A DNA stretch of 64,000 nt from Bifidobacterium asteroides (GTDB taxonomy: Bacteria > Actinomycetota > Actinomycetes > Actinomycetales > Bifidobacteriaceae): contig NZ_WKKW01000001.1 in NCBI RefSeq assembly GCF_009683175.1, forward strand, positions 620,001 through 684,000, written 5' to 3'. The notes beneath the pieces were generated by a model. The model saw only the letters and a list, made by a program, of their open reading frames with translations, was not told where the DNA came from and did not search any database. Of this stretch, positions 59,701-64,000 are shown in pieces (position 1 is the first letter of the stretch; the number at the start of each line of letters is the position of its first letter). Made by a program: the position numbers and the translations under genes.

Positions 59701-60637
59701 CCCAGCGGTGTTCCTCCGGCAGGGTCCCGCCCTTCCAGGTCGCTGTGGCCCGGTCACCAGGCGGCCTGGCCCCTTCGGCGGTGTTGAAAACGAATTGGTC
59801 GGTCAGGTCTTCGCCGCTGGTCTGGTCTCTGACATGCTGACCACTGACACGGTACTGCTTGCCCTGAGGGTTGAAGACATCGGTAAAGGTCAGTTCGCGA
59901 CCGCCCCGACCGGTTCCAGTGACGATATGGGTGCGATTGGTCATCCCATCCGCGCTGGTGCCCCGATCCACTTGCTTATCGGGTGGATCCGGCGGCAGAT
60001 CGGCCGGCTTGGGCTCGTAGTCGTTGAGCATGATCACCACCAGGGAGATGCCCTTTTCGTCGCCTGCATACTCTTCAGCGAATTTGTCCAGATTGTCGTT
60101 GGACTGATCCCAGAAGGAGTCGCTGGTCCGATAGGTCACCCCACGGTTGCTGAAGGTGCTGTTGGCCACCTGGCTACGCCAGTTATCCATCCAAAGCTTG
60201 TGAATAGCCACGGAGATCCCGTCAAAGATACGTTGGGATCCACGGTAGCCGGCAACCACGCCCACGCCGGTCACCCGGCAGTGGCCCTGTCCGGACTGGT
60301 CGGCATGGGCCTCGTTAAAGCGCGCCTGGCAATTGCCGTTGGCCTCATCCAGAGCCTGTCGCTTGACCCGGGCCGTAGTGGCATTGCCTCCATCCACCAC
60401 GCCCATCTGGGAGAACGCCCTGTCTACGCTGCCTATCTCATAGCCACCAAAAGCCCCCTGGTCATCATCCTTGTAGGCCCAACCCTGCCAGAGCCGGACC
60501 TTTTGGCCGCCGGGGGGCACTGGTCTGCCACCGGCATGACCTGATCCTCCGCCAGCCATGGCCGGGGCCGCCGGACCGACAAGGGTCGCCAGGGCAGCCA
60601 GAGCCGCCAAGAGGCCGATCCATCTATGCTTGTTCAT
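56732..60637 (-). CDS. LPKTG-anchored surface adhesin with antigen I/II-like domains
   Basis: This 1301-residue protein has a Sec signal peptide (1-28, cleaved after PAMA) and a sorting signal at the C-terminus (LPKTG 1262-1266, hydrophobic helix, basic tail). Between them is an N-terminal region (~30-250) and repeated beta domains. These resemble the isopeptide-containing C2/C3 domains of streptococcal antigen I/II (KDVVVAVGGGSAHGGSIYRD, SSLLPAGRAYPQVTTWRIED, DRFTGHWAVYA). It would be covalently bound to peptidoglycan by a sortase encoded elsewhere and mediate adhesion. ATG 60637 has GAGGAC upstream; a GTG at 60649 is the alternative. It converges on the GH115 gene. Confidence 0.88.
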   Translation of the reverse strand: MNKHRWIGLLAALAALATLVGPAAPAMAGGGSGHAGGRPVPPGGQKVRLWQGWAYKDDDQGAFGGYEIGSVDRAFSQMGVVDGGNATTARVKRQALDEANGNCQARFNEAHADQSGQGHCRVTGVGVVAGYRGSQRIFDGISVAIHKLWMDNWRSQVANSTFSNRGVTYRTSDSFWDQSNDNLDKFAEEYAGDEKGISLVVIMLNDYEPKPADLPPDPPDKQVDRGTSADGMTNRTHIVTGTGRGGRELTFTDVFNPQGKQYRVSGQHVRDQTSGEDLTDQFVFNTAEGARPPGDRATATWKGGTLPEEHRWAWQLDVTVDRPETGVILDQGGIHWKGVARQVDQSTPERRTPTWKPRPDKSWILRDTATGAWKSVIDPQWSNGTGADGHVFLDGDRVGSVVNATVEAHLIEAPKAFALTDDWSAADYLVDQDGVGAIRIFVSKAKADADGHYRRSSVGDIVAKGRDVTDRFEISVTGTRARAQAKSGWLSGLKGMEDPMQVTMLVPFTVRFANGGGAAQVRKDLGRTPDQELTFCKAPDGHGNQGEALTNSGSQTVNTQSVQTNKPGICGYLPPVRKDVISEAGQGGEQASVDGKVVFPGQRLEYQLDTQPSLPDNLAYPVKSIILTDVYDRWFLPDKQTLEVTDLQSGDVIAKTGYATQWKDKDHSLRVTITDPARISQWRAGGHPRIRLRFEGSVDPKAPTDHRVDNQWALTLNDSLTPSNQVGNPPADFHPSKSDVSVHDPGISIDGKVLFVGDHGVYRISLDARRKDNAYPVWRLGMTDAYDARHLDIDPKGIEVLGSDGRDYTKAFNIQVKNGTVLVFAKTVDTYVPATGVILKGDPQPADLAAYAAARGHNPLREPAIDQGLLGRTYDLVLPYTVIRAETGHVVRNQATQIVNDLHKATNVVANPVKQLNPAKDVVVAVGGGSAHGGSIYRDRLFLYRLDSSLLPAGRAYPQVTTWRIEDRLNPAVDRFTGHWAVYATQDLYESGRILIHHGQIMAGSDMTADVHGGPLFTMTADPAGLVKVEATSRYLALVSASGDRPVGWRAYLQCRRLKNVERHENRFTEFYQDKTLVSNTVWTRTPDMTPALHIEKFDQAGGIPKGDRDQPEQALRTHDDVPIVFRITNDSPRDPSDGTGAVFPAGQLHLEDQTVVGQGRVTGIHYPDNWSTLMLRPGQSVDVHATVTGISGRHTDRARVIGSPLVPCPIEAEASLPEREDAGKASLQPDSRGVKVDGRLLCSDRAVRSNSDDWNALGEALPKTGAAVALPLAIVAAAVVTGSLLTGLVRQVSKGHRGRQ

Positions 60638-60794
60638 ACTCGTCCTCACTCTTCACCCGCCCCATGCCTTGAGTATGAGCGGCCGCTGGGCATATAGGTG
60701 CGTGAGCGGGAGACTGTGGTCGAATGTGCCGCGGGACGGTTATGCTGTGTATGAGACATACCTATGCCGTCCAGACCGAAAAGGAGACAGGACA

Positions 60795-61286
60795 ATGGCA
60801 GAGACATTCGACGTATTGGTCGAGATTCCCCGGGGCTCCCGCAACAAGTACGAGATGGACCACGACAGCGGCCATATCAGGCTGGACCGCACCCTCTTCA
60901 CCTCCATGGGCTACCCCGATGACTACGGCTACATCGACGGCACCCTGGGCGAGGACGGGGATCCCTTGGATGCCCTGGTCATGATTCCCGACTCGGTCTT
61001 CCCGGGCTGCATCGTTGAATGCCGCGCCGTAGGCCTCTACCACATGGTCGACGAGGCCGGCGGGGATGACAAGGTCCTCTGCGTGCCCGCCGACGTCCGC
61101 TTCGATGGCATCAAGGACATCGACGATGTCTCCGATTTCCACAAGCAGGAGATCAAGCACTTCTTCGAGCAATACAAGGCTCTGGAACCGGGCAAGGAGG
61201 TCATGCCCGGCGACTACTGGACCAACGCCGAGGCCGCCGAGACCCAGATCAAGGCTGCACGCGAGCGCCTGGCCGCCCAGCACTGA
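60795..61286 (+). CDS. ppa: Inorganic pyrophosphatase (family I)
   Basis: This 163-residue enzyme hydrolyses pyrophosphate and drives biosynthetic reactions. It has EIPRGSRNKYEMD and the metal-binding GEDGDPLDALVM (Asp-Gly-Asp-Pro-Leu-Asp). ATG 60795 follows AGGAG by 7-8 nt and gives the usual length. A longer open frame from 60558 is rejected as non-homologous. Confidence 0.97.
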   Translation: MAETFDVLVEIPRGSRNKYEMDHDSGHIRLDRTLFTSMGYPDDYGYIDGTLGEDGDPLDALVMIPDSVFPGCIVECRAVGLYHMVDEAGGDDKVLCVPADVRFDGIKDIDDVSDFHKQEIKHFFEQYKALEPGKEVMPGDYWTNAEAAETQIKAARERLAAQH

Positions 61287-61315
61287 CCACTCAAGGCTGA
61301 TCAGCAGTCATAACC

Positions 61316-61356
61316 ACCCCGGCAAGGGCCCAACAGAGAGCCCGAACCGGGGTTTT
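61316..61356 (+). terminator. Rho-independent terminator of ppa
   Basis: ACCCCGG pairs with CCGGGGT around an inner GGGCCC...GAGCCC pairing, followed by TTTT. It lies 29 nt past the ppa stop. Confidence 0.85.
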
Positions 61357-61436
61357 GCATGCCTAAATCCTCCCAAATTGCGTCTGCCCGTCTACGATTA
61401 CGAATTGCGGGTGCGCGCGCAAGGGCAGGAGCGGCT

Positions 61437-61883
61437 ATGACTTTCTATACGTACCAATACCTCAAGGGCGGGCAGACCAATTGGACCATGATCAGGATCA
61501 TCGTGGTCGTCGTTCTGGCCTTGGCCTTCCTCTTCTTCCTGTTTATGTACTCCCGCCATCGCTGGAACCATAAGTACAAGGATCTGTCCATCATCCTGGC
61601 CACCCTGCTCCTCTTGGCCGCGGCCATCCAGTACAGCGACTACACCAATCTGCGCACGGCCAGCCTGCAGAGCGGCCAGCTGACCACGGTCATCGACAAG
61701 TCGGCAGCCAAGCTCAAGGTCAATCCTGAGCAGATCAGCATCAACGACACCTCGCGCAACAACGACATGATCATCAAGACCCCCAAGGGCTACTACACCC
61801 TGGTATTCAACAGCTCCGGCTCAGAGTTCCTGCTGCAGCGCGCAGACCTGTACCACCCAGACATCACCGTGATCGGAGAGTGA
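61437..61883 (+). CDS. DUF3290-family membrane protein
   Basis: This 148-residue protein has two transmembrane helices (~18-40 and ~52-65) and a ~75-residue domain (LKVNPEQISINDTSRNNDMI and KGYYTLVFNSSGSEFLLQRA). The pattern is that of DUF3290. ATG 61437 is preceded by AGGAG 7 nt upstream. It is followed 3 nt later by a DUF421 gene, its usual partner. The function is not established. Confidence 0.82.
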   Translation: MTFYTYQYLKGGQTNWTMIRIIVVVVLALAFLFFLFMYSRHRWNHKYKDLSIILATLLLLAAAIQYSDYTNLRTASLQSGQLTTVIDKSAAKLKVNPEQISINDTSRNNDMIIKTPKGYYTLVFNSSGSEFLLQRADLYHPDITVIGE

Positions 61884-61886
61884 CCC

Positions 61887-62531
61887 ATGGATATCAATTT
61901 CTACGTCAACGTGGCCCTGAAGCTGATCGTCGGGCTGCTCTTCATCACCCTGCTCATCAATGTGACCGGCAAGGGGAACCTGGCGCCCACCTCGCCCATG
62001 GACCAGCTGCAGAACTACGTCCTGGGCGGCATCATCGGCGGCGTCATCTACAGCGACAGCATCTCAATGGCCCAGTACATTGTCATCCTACTGATATGGG
62101 CGGCGCTGATTCTCATCACCCGGTATGCCAAGACCCACATCCACGCGGTGGGCAAGTACATCGACGGCGAACCGGTCACCATCATCAAGAACGGCAAACT
62201 GCTGGTCCAGAACTGCCTCAAGGTCAACCTGACGGCCAAGGAGGTGGACTTCAAGCTGCGCACCAAGGGCATCAATGACATCCGCGACGTCAAGCGGGGC
62301 ATCGTCGAGCAGAACGGCGGCCTGACCATCATTTCCGAGGGCGACAAGGACGTGCGCTACCCGGTGGTCATGGACGGGCGGGTCAATCCCGACGTTCTTG
62401 ACACCATGGGACGGGACGAGGACTGGCTCGACGAGCAGCTGGCCAAGCAGGGCATACACAAGGTCAGCGATGTGTACATGGCCCGATACCAGAACGGCGA
62501 GTTCTACGCCGTCACCTACCAGGACCAGTAG
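61887..62531 (+). CDS. DUF421 (YetF/YcaP-like) membrane protein
   Basis: This 214-residue protein has three transmembrane helices in the first ~85 residues. A cytoplasmic DUF421 domain follows (GEPVTIIKNGKLLVQNCLKV, LRTKGINDIRDVKRGIVEQNGGLTI). The pair DUF3290-DUF421 recurs in Gram-positive genomes. YetF-like proteins are associated with spore or envelope stress in Bacillus, but no role can be asserted here. It is co-transcribed with the preceding gene. Confidence 0.83.
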   Translation: MDINFYVNVALKLIVGLLFITLLINVTGKGNLAPTSPMDQLQNYVLGGIIGGVIYSDSISMAQYIVILLIWAALILITRYAKTHIHAVGKYIDGEPVTIIKNGKLLVQNCLKVNLTAKEVDFKLRTKGINDIRDVKRGIVEQNGGLTIISEGDKDVRYPVVMDGRVNPDVLDTMGRDEDWLDEQLAKQGIHKVSDVYMARYQNGEFYAVTYQDQ

Positions 62532-62800
62532 TGTGCTATAGACGCAATCTGAAGCATCCTGACGGTGACCAAGGCTCATTGAGCGGGGCCATCCGGCCTT
62601 ATCTCAAGCTTGATTGTTCCAGCGCTGACAGGTAAAATCCATGTCCATATTGTTTTGGCGTAGCATGTGAACGGCATTCAACGAATTCAAAGCCGACTCC
62701 AATCGGCAGTTCCGCGCTCGACGCTCCCGAGGCGTAGGCGGGTTTGAGGAGACCTGGTCGAGGCCCATCCCAGCGGGGATGAACCCTTTCAAGGAATGCC

Positions 62801-63364
62801 GTGTTTTTGAGATTGTTGTTTATCGCTTTAGGTGTATCTTCTGACGCTTTTGCCGTCTCCATCAGCAAGGGACTGTCCGTGGACCGGCTGCGAGCCCGCC
62901 ATCATTGGCTGGTCGGACTTTGGTTCGGCGGATTCCAGACTCTGCTGCCCCTGCTGGGCTACTTCACCGCCTCCATGCTGCAGGACTCCTTGGCCGCCGT
63001 GGATCACTGGATTATCTTCGGCATCCTTTCAGTCATCGGGGTCAACATGATCCGCGAGGGCGTCTATGGCGAGGAAGAAGGAGCAAAGGGCGAGGAGGAC
63101 TTCTCCTGGCGGCAGATGCTCCCTGCAGCCATCGCCACCAGCATCGACTCATTCGGCGTGGGCGCAGGCCTTGCCTTGCTGGGAATCAACATCTGGCTGT
63201 CCGCATTGGTCATCGGGCTGGTGACGGCTGCGGCCTCCATTCTGGGACTGCGCATCGGATACGCGGTCGGGTCCCGCTGGCGCAAGCCTGCCAGAATCGC
63301 CGGCGGCATCATTCTGATCGTCATGGGCATCCAGATTCTTTTGGATCACCTGATGAATGCCTGA
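62801..63364 (+). CDS. mntP: MntP-type manganese efflux pump
   Basis: This 187-residue protein has six transmembrane helices in two DUF204-like halves. GVSSDAFAVSISKGL in the first half and ATSIDSFGVGAGLALLG in the second each carry a conserved Asp in a membrane helix. It would export excess Mn2+. GTG 62801 has AAGGAA 5 nt upstream. The 269-nt gap before it shows no yybP-ykoY riboswitch (no GGGGAGUAG core). It is convergent with the next gene. Confidence 0.88.
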   Translation: MFLRLLFIALGVSSDAFAVSISKGLSVDRLRARHHWLVGLWFGGFQTLLPLLGYFTASMLQDSLAAVDHWIIFGILSVIGVNMIREGVYGEEEGAKGEEDFSWRQMLPAAIATSIDSFGVGAGLALLGINIWLSALVIGLVTAAASILGLRIGYAVGSRWRKPARIAGGIILIVMGIQILLDHLMNA

Positions 63365-63365
63365 C

Positions 63366-64000
63366 TCAGAACGTCGTCTGCAAGACCATAGCGGCCAGAA
63401 CCACGATGGAGCCGGCCAGAAGAACCGACATCAGCGCCAGGCCAACGGCCCCACGCCGATCAGCTGCCTCCTGGGCCCAGCGATAACCGGAGGTCATGAG
63501 CCCAACCAGCAGCAGCAAGGCCACAAGCACCACCAGAATCGGCATCAGGTCAGGATGCAAGCCTCTGACCAGCTCCGGCAGAAAGACCCACCCTGAGGCG
63601 GCCACAGCGGTCACCCCGCCCATGGCGGTTGCAGAAATGCCACGGATAACCATCCGTCGATCCCGACGCAGCATCTGACGAACAAACATAAATACAGCCA
63701 GAAGTGCCAGCAGGAATGCCGCAGCCGACAGCCAGGCCCAGAGGGCACCAGGCCCCTGCACGACCAGGGACGGCACCAGAGCGACCAAGGCCAGCAGACC
63801 AGACACGGCTCGGTCAGGACCGGGTCGGATGCCCCGGCCCACCAGGGGCCAAGAGACCAGCATGGCTGACGACAGCACCAGGACCAGAACGGCCTGCACC
63901 CATCGAGCGACCCGGGGCTCGGCCAGCAAGCCCGCCGCCACGCCCGGCAGAATCAGGGCCGCCAGGGCCAGCAGCTGGGTCAGGGCGGGCGCGCGCCCAT
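63366..64000 (-). CDS. Polytopic membrane protein, C-terminal part
   Basis: At least five hydrophobic helices and an Arg-rich loop (VRQMLRRDRRM) are visible. The frame has no stop to the right edge and hydrophobic sequence continues past the GTG at 63941, so the true start lies outside the window. The family is not recognised. The stop at 63366 lies two bases after the mntP stop on the opposite strand. Confidence 0.7.
   Translation of the reverse strand, partial: GRAPALTQLLALAALILPGVAAGLLAEPRVARWVQAVLVLVLSSAMLVSWPLVGRGIRPGPDRAVSGLLALVALVPSLVVQGPGALWAWLSAAAFLLALLAVFMFVRQMLRRDRRMVIRGISATAMGGVTAVAASGWVFLPELVRGLHPDLMPILVVLVALLLLVGLMTSGYRWAQEAADRRGAVGLALMSVLLAGSIVVLAAMVLQTTF

Noticed and set aside
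62532-62800. Manganese (yybP-ykoY) riboswitch expected before mntP
   Set aside because: The GGGGAGUAG core and the partner stem were not found in the 269-nt gap.

Overview
The window is chromosomal, high-GC, actinobacterial DNA. It is most consistent with a Bifidobacterium. Supporting signs are the combined biotin-carboxylase/biotin-carrier acyl-CoA carboxylase, the 880-residue Arg/Glu-rich RNase E/G, NucS in place of MutS/MutL near the ATP synthase operon, the acidic N-terminal extension of NusG, and many GTG starts with short ATGA gene overlaps. Pyruvate oxidase and a plant-glucuronoxylan enzyme would fit an insect- or plant-associated lineage such as the bee-gut bifidobacteria, but that placement is inference.

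Layout. 1-3.4 kb: birA, the acyl-CoA carboxylase alpha subunit and the start of the beta subunit (minus strand). 3.5-6.7 kb: a polytopic membrane protein translationally coupled to a PucR/CdaR-type regulator (plus). 6.7-9.3 kb: tRNA-Trp, secE, nusG, rplK, rplA (minus). 9.4-17 kb: aspartate-type aminotransferase, proB, obg, rpmA, rplU, rne (minus). 17.2-27.2 kb: amino-acid genes (dapE, thrB, hom, lysA) with an AEC permease, a Maf-Nudix fusion, argS and a RidA protein. 27.3-29.5 kb: pyruvate oxidase and tRNA-Arg. 29.8-34.7 kb: CYTH protein, thioredoxin/TPR protein, two uncharacterised envelope proteins and an FKBP lipoprotein. 34.7-38 kb: a four-gene amino-acid ABC transporter. 38.4-47 kb: nrdH, nucS and the complete atpBEFHAGDC operon. 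47.1-48.4 kb: metA and initiator tRNA.

From about 48.4 to 51.8 kb is an A+T-rich, gene-poor accessory stretch directly 3' of the initiator tRNA gene. It has an orphan hypothetical gene, short doubtful ORFs and an aldo/keto reductase broken by a one-base frameshift. It is followed by a LacI regulator divergent from a GH115 alpha-glucuronidase, and by a 1301-residue LPKTG-anchored adhesin with antigen I/II-like repeats. The window ends with pyrophosphatase, a DUF3290/DUF421 membrane pair, an MntP-type manganese exporter and a truncated membrane protein.

Functionally, most of the window is housekeeping: translation, ATP synthesis and the aspartate-derived amino-acid pathway (hom, thrB, lysA, dapE, metA). 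The parts most worth a second look are the GH115/LacI/adhesin block, the tRNA-adjacent accessory stretch, the Maf-Nudix fusion, the unusual BirA, and the membrane-protein/PucR-regulator pair. I saw no CRISPR array, intact insertion sequence, prophage or rRNA operon.
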